Shown here: positions 11,301-23,617 of the stretch, one piece after another
How the letters are laid out: every line of letters starts with the position of its first letter
Position numbering within the stretch: the stretch's first letter is position 1
Assembly: GCF_002078875.1 (NCBI RefSeq)
Contig: NC_034410.1
Coordinates: 38,936,797 to 39,000,796, forward strand
Origin: Numida meleagris
Lineage: Eukaryota > Chordata > Aves > Galliformes > Numididae
Length of the DNA stretch: 64,000 bases
Direction of reading: 5' to 3'
The notes under the pieces: generated by a model
Databases searched by the model: none
What the model saw: only the letters and a program-made list of their open reading frames with translations
Told to the model about the DNA's origin: nothing
Position numbers and translations under genes: made by a program

Positions 11301-13519
11301 TGCTCCATACCCTGGCTTAACTGTCCCAGTTGGAATTGAGCATTAGCAGCCCATGACCAGTGATAATCCCAAGGGACACGGCTGGGTCCTCCTGTTTAGC
11401 AGAGAATTAAAGAGAACGTGATGGGAAAAGACCTCTTGAAAGGCACAAGAGGCATTCCACGCAGAGTGGGTGGTTCCTCCGGCTGGGGAGGAGTTATTTG
11501 AGGGTATAGATACGGGTGCTGTTGTTTTAAGAAGAAGGAACAAGCTTAGTATGTGTAAGACAAGGGTTGTTTTAAAGAAAGATTGGACAGTGGCAAAGAT
11601 TCTTACACTTCACAATGTTTGTGAAATTGGTATAATCAAAGTTCTAAGGTTTTATTATTTTCAATGCGTGCCTCCTCAAAAACTTTTGGCAAGCTCCTTA
11701 CCTGGATTAGTATTCACTTCAGACTGGCAACCAGCTTTCCTGAAGGGGTGGAGTGACCTGAGATTTCTCTATCCAAACTGGTGCTGTTCAGCCTGCTCCT
11801 GAAAGAGGCAGAGAACAAGACAGAGAAGTCTCTCAGTGATGCCTCATCAGGGAGGGTAACTGAGGTGAGGACGTACAAGGTGATGCAGGGTGACCCAGAA
11901 GCTGCAATTCAGTGTTGGTGAATGTAGAATAGTGCAGAGGAGAAGAAGATCCTAAACCAAAACACACGGTGACAGAACCTAAATTATCAGTTGGGAAGAA
12001 ACCTTGGATTATAACAACTGTACAAAAATGTATGCTGAATATGCAGGAGGAATAAGGAAAAATAAAAAAAGAACTGCTGAATGGGAAAGTACTCGTGAAC
12101 AAAATTGAAATATCTTTACGCTACAATATAAATGCATGTTGCACTTGAATATTGCATCTTTACTCCTTCATCTCACAGGAGTGCTGGAGATGCAGAGGAA
12201 ATGCAGAAAACATTGACAAAAGATGTGGGTGATTCCTGTATGGAAAACAGCTAAACATTTGGGGAATTTCAACCTCCTGTCTGAGCAGGAAGAAAATGAA
12301 GGGCTGTAAACTCTCAAGTGGCAAGGAGAAAGCAAATGGAAAACGACTATTCACTTTCCTGTACCACGGGATCCAGGCAGCCTCAGGTGGATGGTTAGGT
12401 GACAAGTTTAAAACAGGTGACAAGTTTGAAACAAGAATAATAGTCTTCCTATAGCTGTGAAATTGCCCTGGGATATTGTAGATGCCAAAAGTTCACGTGC
12501 TGACAATGGTGTTTGGACATATTCCTTAAAGAAAACTCTCTTGGTGACAATTGTATACAGAAATGAAGAGATTGCTGGGAGCTGGGATGCCCAGGGGCTG
12601 GGAGTCTGTTGGCTCTTACCAGAGAAGGAAAAAGTGTAAATTATGAGTGCAGACAGGGCAGGCAACTGACTTCCACAGTCTCTGTGCCCATCCTGTTTGG
12701 CTATTTCTGTGTAATTACACTCATCTTGTGCCAAGTATTGTATCAGCATATAAAAAAAAGCAGTCGCTTCCCTTAAAAATCAATCTGAGTTTTTGTGAGA
12801 AGATTTCAGAGAGTGCCTTTGCAGAAAAGAGAGGCAGAAGAACTTTAAAGAAAAGACTGAGATGAAAGAAAATGTATACTGGGTGAAGTCCTAATTTGCA
12901 AAGGTATTTTGATACTCTCAGAGGGTCTTTTTGTCTTAATGCCTACACGTAGTATGCTAGCATTCCACCAACATGTGAATAATGGTGATGCTGATGTCTG
13001 GCAATAATCTCTAAATGGTGATCGTCTTTGTATCCAGGCATTTGCTGTAGCTTTTCAGAGAGACTGAAATGCATCTGACCTGAATAAAACCTGTGTATTG
13101 AAACACCTGATTTTCTTTTCATTGAGGGTACTGTAATATGTGCAGTGTATGTGCCTAATACGTTACTTTCTAGTTGGCTGTCCATGTACTGTTGGATTGC
13201 AACAGACTGCTCTCTGTCACACCTGATGACTAAACTTGTCTCACCCACACCACGGGAAAGTGCTGGTGCACTGAGACTTCTTAAAATCAAGCTTTAGGTT
13301 GTCCTCAGATTTCAAATCTCCTGTGCACTTTTTTTTTTTTTTTTAATGTGGCCTCTAACTCAAGAGATACAAGCACAAAAGGATTCCAGGCAACAATTAA
13401 TCAGATAAGTATTTATTTATTTAACTCAACCTATAGAATTATGCTGGCAATAGTTTCTTCAGAGTTAAACATTCATTGAGCAAAAGGCTGTCTTTTAAAG
13501 ACTGTTTTCTCTTTTTCAG
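8319..13519. other. non-coding stretch, no gene recognised
   Basis: Frames are short (115 codons at most, on the minus strand at 12943-13290) and none matches a protein family I know. The segment at about 11760-11850 has a faint 'CTGTTCAGCCTG' resemblance to CR1, but the following sequence does not continue the match. A T16 run lies at 13329-13344. Confidence 0.5.
13329..13344. repeat. poly(T) tract
   Basis: A run of 16 T. If it marks the tail of a minus-strand retroposon, no body was recognised downstream of it. Confidence 0.85.
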
Positions 13520-13557
13520 GCATCTACACTGAAACTTTCTGGATTTCTTTGGGCATG
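13520..13557 (+). other. candidate 38-nt microexon (unproven)
   Basis: A strong acceptor (TTTTCTCTTTTTCAG ending at 13519) is followed 38 bases later by a strong donor (ATG|GTAAGAA, intron from 13558). Two of the three frames are open. If spliced to the next candidate at 15860 the frame reads ASTLKLSGFLWAW, then CVVMAEICF and a stop. Such site pairs also arise by chance in long introns, and the peptide matches nothing I know. It could be a microexon of a host gene or lncRNA, or a decoy. Confidence 0.2.
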
Positions 13558-13844
13558 GTAAGAAATTTTCTCTAAATTACAGAAGGAAAAAAAAAAGCTG
13601 TCTGTGGTGTTTACCTCCTGATATGTTCAAAGTGGAAGCACAGCTTTGGAAACTAGATGCATTTGATTTATATTGTGCATTATAAAACAGAGGGAAGGAC
13701 ATAACTAAAGCAAACATACATTGCAGGCATGTGGGATGGTGTTTACTACAGCAGTCCCTAGGAGAGGGTTAGAGTTGGCTATAAAATGGGGCTAGGGGCC
13801 CAGGAGAAATTGTGGAACATCTGTCTGCATGATGGCAATAAAGC

Positions 13845-13874
13845 TTTTTTTTTTTTTTTTAAATATATATATAA
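13845..13874. repeat. T16 run followed by (AT)n
   Basis: Sixteen T, then AAATATATATATAAT. This is simple low-complexity sequence. Confidence 0.85.
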
Positions 13875-14489
13875 TAGCCACTATTTAAATGGTTTTAGTG
13901 AGGATACATTTGCATACTCGTTACTGTAAAGGTTGTGCAGCGGACCCACGGTTACCAGAGTATGGTCAGAAGCAAGACAAAGCCCAGTAACTGAGGAAGA
14001 TGCATTGTGCTGTGAGGGGAAAAGCCTGTAATATTTCTAGAAATTGAAACATCAATAGATCTAAATGTTGCTGAAATATGAAGTAGTTCAATCTCATTGA
14101 TGCTAAGGCTTTAGTCTTGCTGGCACAGCTGTGCTAGAAAGGGATTTATTATATCTTTGTCATCACTGCTATGCTAGCAAAAGCCCTAATGTCTATGAAG
14201 TTACACTGGAGGAAAAAAAGGGATTTTTTTCTCAGGCGACTTAATTTGCTCATGGAAATGATGTAAAACTGTACCTGCTAAAGGCTTTTCTTTTTTCTAC
14301 TGTAAATTGTCTATGCTCGTATAACTATATCAATAAACCATTACAAGAGTCTACAAGGACTTGCTGAAAAGAAATAACCTATTGGAAGCTAAAGATAACA
14401 AACAACTCTTAGTATAAATTGGCAAATTCATATAACTGGAAACAGTATGTGATAAGTAAATACCAAATCCAGGGATGCCACAAGTTCTT

Positions 14490-14507
14490 CTTCTTTTTTT
14501 TTTTTTT
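14490..14507. repeat. T-rich tract
   Basis: TTCTTC followed by a long T run. Confidence 0.75.
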
Positions 14508-15859
14508 AAACCATTCCTCTCACTTTTTGCCTAAAGTTCAGGCTGAGAAAAATTCAAGGTAGCATCACGCGGATTTTTTTTCCTTCTTGGGCATTTATTG
14601 TTTCTGAAGATATTACTGGTGGGTATCGAGATGGAGAGTCCTAGGAAGCCTTTCTTCCGGGCCGTGGGGAGTACCAACCACTTTCTTGGGCATCACTGAG
14701 AGAGTCCCCCTTTGAAGTCTCCTTCCCACATCTGTATACTGGGCTTGAAGCCAGGCCTCTCTTCTGTAAAGAAACCTTGCTAAAATTGCTCAGTTTGAGC
14801 CTCTTTATGGAGAGGGAGAGTGTGTGGGTGCAAGAGAGAGAGAGAAAGTGATATGTGCCAAGTATATTGAGAGAGCATAGCAGAAAAGTTTCTCAGTTTC
14901 ACGTGTCTGAGGACAAAGGGAGATCAGGGAAGACAAAAGCTTTAGATTAATCCGCACTGATTTTGCCATCCCTTTCTCCCACCTCAAAATTCCCCTCTCC
15001 CTCTCCAAATCACATTAATTTTTAGACAACTGTTTATGTTTGAGTCCTTTGAACTAGCAGAAGCACTTGAAATGCACTTATAAATATGCCTTCTGCCAGC
15101 CTCTGTCTTGTCTGCATCTGGACACTTTAAAGAGTTAAAGAATATGTCTTACATATCTCAGAAATATGCTAAGTTCACAGTGGTGGCACCTGATACAGCT
15201 TTATTCCTCCATCTCCCTTAGAGTACAGTGGAAGCACTACTGTATTATTTGATAAACAATCACCAATTAGTCGTTGCATTCCTTGCTAATTCAGCAACTG
15301 CTCTCCAGGGCCTTTGGGCAGTTTGTATGCCTGTTCATGTGCTCACCCCAGGTAGCTCTGAACTGAAGGAGTTTCCTTAATTGTTTCTGCTGTTGTGTCT
15401 GTTCAAAAGGTTTTACTACTCCTTTCAGTAAGCTAGGTGGTGTATTACAAAGGCATGCTTGCCTTCTTGCCTTTCCCCAGCATGCCATTAACAACACGAG
15501 CTACATAATCCCAAAACGTTATGCTACGTCCTTTCAGTACCTCTGCACAGGTGGGTAGAAACATCTACGTAGCATAAAGAATGGAGGTTGACCCTGCTGA
15601 ATGTGGAGCACAGGTGCAATGCTGCTCCGCCTCCTCAATCTTTTCAAGCTTTGGGTACTCATCGGTGCCCTAGTGCCCTACTAGATGACATAAATCACAT
15701 CACATCAGTTGCTTATCACAGAGCTGTGCAGGACAGGGAGCCAAATTAGTTTTCCTTGCCTATAAGGTGTTGAATGTTGTTGCGAGTCCTGCTGGACAGC
15801 GAGCATGAATGGGAGAAGTTCTCTCTCCTAACCTTTGTTCGTTATCTTTTGTCTTACAG

Positions 15860-15969
15860 GTGCGTGGTGATGGCTGAAATCTGCTTCTGAAATACATTCT
15901 AGAGGAGGCGGCAGACCGTGGCTATGGCTCCTTTGCACATAAATGTTATTGTGTGTTTGTTTGACCATG
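15860..15969 (+). other. candidate 110-nt exon (unproven)
   Basis: It is preceded by a good acceptor (TTATCTTTTGTCTTACAG) and followed by a moderate donor (CATG|GTAGGA). All three frames contain a stop, so it could be coding only for the first few codons, as a terminal or non-coding exon. It is listed with the 13520 candidate because the joined frame stays open for 22 codons before a stop. Chance is the leading alternative. Confidence 0.15.
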
Positions 15970-18423
15970 GTAGGATATTTAATGTATCATAGAAACACAT
16001 TTTGTATGTCCAGACTCAGTGTCAGTATCACCACAGAACCTTTCTGCCAAACATATTTTCCCTCCTTTGACCCTTAAAAAAAAAAGCACAACCCCAGACT
16101 TTGAGAAAATGTAATTTCCTGTGAAAAATGTACCCTGCTGTCTTCTTCTGAGGGAAAAGGGAACTTTGTTGTATCCATTGTTGTAAGTGAAATGCAGTTT
16201 ACAGCATGCTAAGTAACTGCTCAGTCAAATGTCAGTGTGAATCCAGAAATCCTCAGTAGAGTAAAAAATAAATATTTTTATTTTCTCTAAAAGCTTCCCT
16301 GTAAAATTATTCTAAAGATTTTCTTCATCAGACAGCACAGAATAAACAGATGTGTGCCTCTTCACTTCTCAGCCTGGTGGCAGGATTGTTGGGAATTTTG
16401 GCCAAGTGCTTTGAAAATATTCTGAGTTTCCAAAAAGGTGAGACCCACTTTGTTAACCAAGGATATGCCTCATCTTTGGTGAGCAGGAAACCTGAGTAGT
16501 AGATGTTTCTATCTGAAGTCACACTCTTATGCCTGTATCAGTGCCTCCAAACGGACTGCAAAGACAACTGATGCGAACCTTTGCCACTCACAAAGCCTGG
16601 GCAGGAACTTTGACAAGGCAGTTCGGCTGAAGTAGTTAGTTGTTTTCTCGCCCTTTCTTTCACATATAATGACATCTTGCCTTTTGAAGTATACATCATT
16701 TTTTGCTTTCACATTATATTACCCATGCTTTTCATTTTCATTCTGGTTTGTATAATTGTTTTTCTTCTTCCACACTCTTCATTTTCAAACATTATTTCCT
16801 TTTTTTCCCAGTCTTTCAAATGAGCTGTTTGGCCTCCCTATACATAATTTTCTAGATTTGCATTAAAAACAGTAGAGGAAAGCTGATACGACAGATTAGT
16901 GTTCGCAGTACAGCGCACCATCCTGTAACTAGACTAAATAGCAAGGCATTATTCACAAGGAGGTGAGGTAATATTTGTTGCTGCAAAGTTCTTAACTGTT
17001 CATTCTTAACACTGGATGCCTGGGTTTCTTTTTATGGAGTGCCTGTTTACTCTTGTATATTTTTATAGAGTAAAAGGCTGGTGGGGAGAATGAGGGTGTT
17101 ATGTGCAGTGATGTTATAAATAACATTGGCTCTCAGATTATTTGCATTATATCCACTTGCCAGAATATGTAACATTAAATATATAAAAAAAATTACTGAA
17201 AGGAAAAGAAAAAAATGCACACACACAAAAAAACAAAACAGAACAATGGATGGCATGGATAAGAGATCTAAAGGAAATGCTGGGGAATATATTTCTTGGG
17301 GAGTATTCCCTACCTAGTTAATAACCCAGGCAGAAGATTGCTTACTCCTCCCACAGCCTCAGATCAAACGGAATATTAAAGCCTTAAGGATGCTGGCATA
17401 AGGAAGAAGGAGGGTTACTCAGCACCCATCATGCTCAACTGACAGGCAAATGGGGAGCATGCTGGGAGCAGAGCTGCTCTCCTGACTGAACTGGTGACTC
17501 CAGGGTGGATGAGATGAAATGCAGCTGTGATGGAGAAGGGGAAGCATATACATAGGATTTGTTATTCTTCTCTTTTTACTCTTTGTGCTGTGTACTTTGG
17601 GGTAAATACACACACAAAAAAATGTATTTTGAGCAACGTTTCAGTCAGTGTGGTGGTATTTGGTTCAATGATGAGACATTCAGTAGCTTAGCAGATTGGT
17701 GAGCTCACAATGGGCAGGTCAGGAACCCATGGGGGAGCTGTTGTAGGTCCTCCCACTGACTGTGAGGGCCTATGTGGAACAAAGATGCCGAGGTCCCAGC
17801 CCTGCTCGTGCAAGTGGAAGGGAGGCAGACCGGGTCAGGGAAGGTCTGAGTCCTGAGGAAGTGCTGTTTTTTTTGTGAGGGTTGTCTGGCAGTTTTCAGA
17901 GCATGTCTGTGCATGTGATCTTTTCAGTGCTAAAATTTATTTGGGAAAGTGTAATAACACCAGTGCGTCCTTGTGATTTTATAGCATTTTTTTATTATGG
18001 CTATCGTTTACAATAACCTTGCTGTCATACTGGCCTCTAGTATGGCTTCCGTAGCCTCTGACTCTCCAAGATGATGGAAGTGAAGTTGGACCATTTTTTT
18101 ACATGCTAAGTTGTCTTTCCTCTTCTCGTTCCTTCTTCTCAAATGGTGATTGTGTCAGTGGGATTCTTCTGTCTTGATCTTTCCCAGCATTCATCCTCAG
18201 AGGTGCACGGTGCCTGGGTTACCTTTCCTCAGAATAGAGGGAATAAATACAACTTGACAAAGCTGCCTCTTTGTGCAACAGTGTTCATGGAAGACAGTGT
18301 CCTTCTCATTTTTTTTTTTCCTGTTCTTCATGCATTCCTGATTCCCATCCTGTATCAAGATCTTGAATCCCTGCATGGCAGCTGTTTGTTGTTCAGCCAT
18401 TACTTCAGGATGGGAATTTAACA

Positions 18424-18462
18424 CCTCTTGCTTTAAGGCAAGAGGAGTCCTTGAAAGACTCC
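18424..18462. repeat. two adjacent short hairpins
   Basis: CCTCTTGC (18424-18431) pairs with GCAAGAGG (18438-18445) around a 6-base loop. GGAGTC (18444-18449) pairs with GACTCC (18457-18462) around a 7-base loop. The two stems share two bases, so they compete at the junction. Confidence 0.6.
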
Positions 18463-19377
18463 TAGAAGAGCAGACTATGTCTTGAATACCAGAAGTAAAA
18501 CAGAAATAGCAGTGATGCCGTATCGGTGCATGACAAATCCATGAAGGAGAGAAGGGCAATACTAGCATGAGCAAAGCCCCGGGAGAAGCACTGCTTTGGC
18601 TCATGGCTGTGACTCCTCACACACTGCAGAGCACTCCAACAGCAAACCTCTGCTAGACTGATGGGTTCCATATGCCAGAGGACTTTGATTTGTGGCTGGT
18701 TCAGCAGTGATTTGAGGCTTGTGTCTCTTCTATAAATTCTGCTAAAACCAGAGCTTTGTCTGTGAATCACTTGCAGGCACAGTTAGCTAATTCAGAGATA
18801 TATTTAAGCAACACTCTGCATCTGGACTTGGCAACCAATGTGAAATCCTCATTTAAAAACAATAGTAAAGTACCGGAGAGATTATGACACAATGTAGTCA
18901 ACCAACATGTATTTTACAATACAAGCTGACATTTCAGTGATCGCCTAGAATGGAGCTTGTGCTGGAGAAGTCATGAGTAATTGCAAACAAAATGCTGTGA
19001 GTGACCACTCTGACAAAGCTGTAGAGAAAAGATTACAGCAACCACTATGCTGTGGGGTCAGAGGCAAAGCACTGTTGTGACTGCAAGCTGGGGAGGAGAG
19101 GAAAAGCAGAGGGTTAGCCCGATCTGATAAGGTAGAAGGAGACCTGAAGTTTGGCTTTAGACATCTGCAAATTGACTGAGATTCCTGTTGTTAACCCATT
19201 TATTGCTGGTATTGAGAGAGGGCTGGAGTGGGGAAATAATGAAATCTGAGGCTGAAACAATTATTTAATCTGCTCTGAAGCAGTACTATGAATAATTTAA
19301 AAGAGCTGTAAAATTGTCTGAAAAATGGCAGAACAGTGCTGGATAGAGATTAGAGGTGAATAAAGCAAGAGAGAGTG

Positions 19378-19396
19378 ACTGAGTGAGTGAGTGAGC
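19378..19396. repeat. (TGAG)n microsatellite
   Basis: About four and a half units of a tetranucleotide repeat. Confidence 0.85.
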
Positions 19397-21480
19397 AGGA
19401 GCAGTTGATCCTGCACAATCCAGAAGGGCTGAGTTAGATCTTGCTCAAATTACAGCCATGATCATAACCCAAATGCAATACTAGGTTGCTTATCTTTCAA
19501 GAATAGTAAGATATTGAGTAACTGGGAGAGTATCATCTGGCGTTTTGTATAAAGCCATGCCTGTGGTCTCAGCTACAGCACAGCTTGTGATTTTGGCCTC
19601 CTGAGCTCAAAAAGGATGAGACTGAAAGAAGGGGATTAAGAAAAGGGTGACAACAATATTCAAAAGCCTGGGAAAACTGACAGAAGAGTGACCAAAAATT
19701 TTACCTTAGAAGATATAGGAAAATAGAAATGGTACAAGTCTGAAGGATACTAAATATACTGGAGAGGAGAGGTCAGGAGCATCTTATCTTCTCTTACCAT
19801 GGCCTAAGCCCACAGGGGGCTAGATGAAACTTCACAGTCATTCAGAAAGATACTAACTAGGTCTAATCAGGGAGCTTTTACTAATGTTCCAAGCTTCATG
19901 TCTTAAACTCAACTTTAATAAGGTTTTAAGAAGGGGAGAGGGTAGCAGCACATCTGCAAAAGCCTAAATCCTAACAAAAGTGCATCTTCAGAGGGGTTGT
20001 TGCTTAGTTACTTCATGCTCCAGTTTTCAGACTGTTACTTGAATTCTACCTGATTCATCCATCTTCTGAAATCCTGTTTACATTCTGTAAGGGAAGTTAA
20101 TAATTCAGTGAACTGTGCTAATTTACAAAAAAATAATAATAAAAAGATCTAGTCTTTGATAGAGAAGTCTAGTGCTTGTGCTATTACAGTGTCATTTGGC
20201 TACTGTGCAATTTTAACATTTAAAATACCTTTTCTTCTATAACATTTCATGATCCTGGCTCGTGTGATTTGGAGAAAAGCTGTGCATTTACTTGCTTAAT
20301 TAGCTGGCCTACAGCCGATTGCTTAAGTGTGTATGAGACAAATGGGTGTGTGTGGATGTTTGCGTGTGCGCACAAATAAATTTTTAGAGAAACATTGTAG
20401 GTTATTGTTCAGTAGGATCCAAATAAGAACAAGGCAGATTTTTTTTTCCAGTGGCTTTCCTGACCTCCTTCTTCCAGAGCTGTACATAGATGGCTCTTTC
20501 CCCAGTGGGCAGTAGTTCCCTGCACGGTGTCAGCAGGATGACTGCTGCTTTTGAGAAGTCATTTCTCTAAGCAGATGCATCCTTTTTCTCTTCCTTTCAC
20601 AAATATTTGGCTGCCGTGCTGGGTTCCCTGTGCCATGGCAGTGCATGAGTTAAATCTTCCTAGAGGCATGATGCAGCTCTACAAGTGATAGGCTTGTTGA
20701 TGAGAGCATAGAAGATAATGCAAGGCAAGGCCTTAGATATTTTTGCAATTCTTTGAGTAGAGATATTAACTAAACATCCAACTACCCTTTGTATTGATTT
20801 GAAGTGTATGGAGACATGGAACAGCTGATCTCTGAAAAGATCTGTCATACAAAGCCTTCCCTCTGGTTCCCTTGCTCTCAGTAGCCCTCAAGAAATTAGC
20901 TATATATTTTTAAATAAGACAAAGAGAAATTCTGAAGCCTGGTTCTTCCCTTGGATGGAAATATTTTTCCCATTTTTTTTTTCTTAAAGAAACATGAATA
21001 CATTAATTACATTTTTAAATGTAAATAATATTAAGGACTCTCTCAGCCTTGTGAAGAGAGAATTGTTTATTTTAGAACAGTATGTTTTTCCAAATAGAGA
21101 TCAATTACTAAATTATTCATTTTTCCTCCTTTTCCATTTTATTGCTGGTCTCATTTTTAGGTGGCTGGAATGATTAATGAGATGTGCTGGGTTAATGCTT
21201 CGTGTCTGGGTACTCAAATGACAGAAGCATCGCTGTGCAAAGCTTTTAGTGTGGGTGCAGGATTTGAAGATATTCTGTAGGCAGCTGATTGGCCATGGCA
21301 CTTCCACTTCTTTCAATTTAGCCATAAATCAATTGTGAATGATTTTCTCACAGTAATTTTTCATATAGTTTGAACCTGGGTAATGAACATCCTTGTCCTG
21401 GAGTGAAACTGTGATTTTTCTAGATCTTGTTGAAGATGTGATCAAGATTTATGAAGGATGACGATGTAAATCCATTACAT

Positions 21481-21556
21481 TTTCCTCTCTCATTTTCCTC
21501 TCCACCTCTTCTCTTCACCAGTCTCCCTCCTTCCCTCCTTCCTTTTTTCCTTCCCC
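21481..21556. repeat. polypyrimidine tract with (CCTT)n
   Basis: Some 75 bases almost entirely C and T on the plus strand, ending in CCTCCTTCCCTCC-type units. Strong purine/pyrimidine strand asymmetry could allow triplex formation, but this is inference only. Confidence 0.8.
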
Positions 21557-23550
21557 ATACCTCACAACCCAAAGAGCTTTAAAATGTCCACTAGACTACA
21601 GCTATCACACTGCGGTTGGCTCTTACTGCAAGAACAGTCATTTGTCAGTGACATAGCAGGAAACAGCAATAACCTAAATAAATGTAAGATGGTTCAGATC
21701 AAGTAACAGTAGGATGTAAGCAACTTCCTACAGTTCTGAGATTTTTTTTTCTTCTTAATCTGCTGAAATTTCTTTTCATGTTGCTTGATATCAAAGTACA
21801 GTTCTGCTTAAAAAAGAACTTTGTAGAAATGACATTGTGGAGTCTTGCATTCAGTTTGTCTCCTCCTCAGTTTCTGTATCAAATGTTCACAGCTTGAAAG
21901 CAAAAGAATACTGTTGCTTTGTTCCTGGCGGTCCCTGAATCTCTTTCCTATACTCTTACATTCAAGGTGGAGCCATTTCTGCCCTTGTTCTATACCTATC
22001 TTTGCCATTGACTGAAGTAAAGCTTCCAGTACTGGTTCTGCTAATGGTGCCCTTTGCACTACCACAGCAAACCCACTTGACAGTCACACTGGAATACTGC
22101 ATTTATGTATTGTGTAATATCCTGCGGTATTGTATTTCTGTCTTGCTCGGTTGGTAGATGTAATGTTGCATTGTGATTTATTAGACCTGGGGCAGAGGAC
22201 TTTTCCATTACAAGGTCCAGCTAGGTCTCTCAGAGACATTTGGCAAATCATATGTTAATAAGCACCTTTGTTTTTCATCCAGTGATAAATACACACACAC
22301 AAGAAAAGTCGTTTGGCCACAGTCTGCCTGAAATTAAGTTGCAGATTGTATCTGGCCCTTGGGCAAGGAATTCCTTGTTCCTGTATTAGACAGTGTCTAA
22401 TAGTAGTTGAAAGAGAGATTTTTTGGAAATCATTCTGCAAGTGACACTGGAGAGACAATGAATGTAAATTCTTGCAGACTTACAAAGACTGCAGTCAGAA
22501 TATTGAGTGAGACTCAAAGTGCAACATAGTGGTTTCTCTGTACATGACAGGCTTCAGAGATTTAGTATTCAAAAGAATGTGGGAAATTGGGTCATTTTTG
22601 TACAGCTGAGAAAAGATCTGAGGTTACCAACTCTCTTGTTCTAACCATGCAGTAACTCTGAGTCTGGATTAAGAGGAAATCTGAACAGGATTTTCCTCTG
22701 CATTTAACACGAAAATCTAATAAATTATACTTAACTCAGTGAATGAAATTCTGCCAACACTGAAATTGATGTCAAAATTTCCATTTGCTTTTTTGGAAAT
22801 AAGATGTCACTCTATCAGCATAAAAACAAAGTAGACTCTTTAAGTCTTAAAGCCAGTTGTTTCTGTCAGAATGTACTTATTTTTTTAGTGTCTCATTTTA
22901 AGATTAGCAGTTTAGTTTTCTCCTAAGTATTTTTCCTGCCTTATAAAAATGGCTAAAATTTACCTTTCAGTAATTATCAATTAAAGTGACATCTTCAAAG
23001 CTGAAGGTCACAAAGTGGAGGAGGTGATTGGCATCAAGTAAATATGTATTCACTATCTTTCCTGCATGAAGCTTGATTCCCTATTCCTTTTCCTTCCCCC
23101 TTTATTTTTGGTGAGTAATACAAGAGGGAGTTGTTGTAACAATTTTATAGTCCTTGAATAGTATTCGGAGTTTATGGGATAGTATTTTATAACTACATTC
23201 TGTAAGCAGTGGTGTCTTTTGGAATGGCTGTGAAATGTTATAGCAGAGATTTCAAAAAGACAAGGTCTTGGCATAGGTTTCTGCAGGGAGAAAAAATGAC
23301 TTAGGAATGTTTTTGAGCTTGTTGCATGCCAGAGCAGTGGCTCTGAAGCTGCCTTGTTTTTTAGGCTAATGGATCTGTCCCATCAGGTGGGAATTAATAG
23401 ATGTAGGAATGGCCTGAAACAGGTCAGAGTGAAAAATGAGATTGCTCATGCCCTGTCCCCAACTGGAGAAAATACTGGATGTCTCAGTGAGCTTATGTGG
23501 ATGCTTTGTTCTTGTATTTCTCCAGTCTTGGAAACTTGCAGAGCATATAA
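21557..23550. other. non-coding stretch, no gene recognised
   Basis: AT-rich, with short frames only (85 codons or fewer). No repeat family or RNA gene was recognised. Confidence 0.5.
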
Positions 23551-23617
23551 TAACAATAAATAAATAAAGCAGTAAATAAATAAATAAAAATAAGTAAGCA
23601 GTAAACAAACAAACACA
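23551..23617. repeat. (AAAT)n / (AAAC)n imperfect microsatellite
   Basis: Two blocks of AAAT units are separated by GCAGT-containing interruptions and followed by AAAC units. The motif 'GCAGTAAA' occurs in both blocks, so the array may have grown by partial duplication. Confidence 0.85.

Larger units (their letters stand above)
13558..15859. other. non-coding stretch between two candidate exons
   Basis: No gene recognised. It contains a T16 tract plus (AT)n at 13845-13874, a T-rich tract at 14490-14507, and a short (GA)n patch near 14837-14847. If the flanking candidate exons are real this is a 2302-bp intron. Confidence 0.45.
15970..21480. other. non-coding stretch, no gene recognised
   Basis: Reading frames are scattered and short. 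The longest, 135 codons on the minus strand at 18197-18604, has no recognisable domain. The stretch contains an A/CA-rich patch at 17191-17240, a (TGAG)n microsatellite at 19378-19396 and a pair of adjacent hairpins at 18424-18462. No known transposon family was seen. Confidence 0.5.

Noticed and set aside
11760..11890. Possible CR1 5' fragment (CTGTTCAGCCTG...)
   Set aside because: The match does not continue into the expected GAGAAGAG-type sequence and no 3' end follows.
12943..13290. 115-codon minus-strand frame
   Set aside because: Histidine-rich end (HQHHHYSH) but no recognisable domain, no promoter or splice context.
18197..18604. 135-codon minus-strand frame, the longest in the window
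   Set aside because: No domain, low-complexity lysine-rich end, and a length within reach of chance over 64 kb and six frames.
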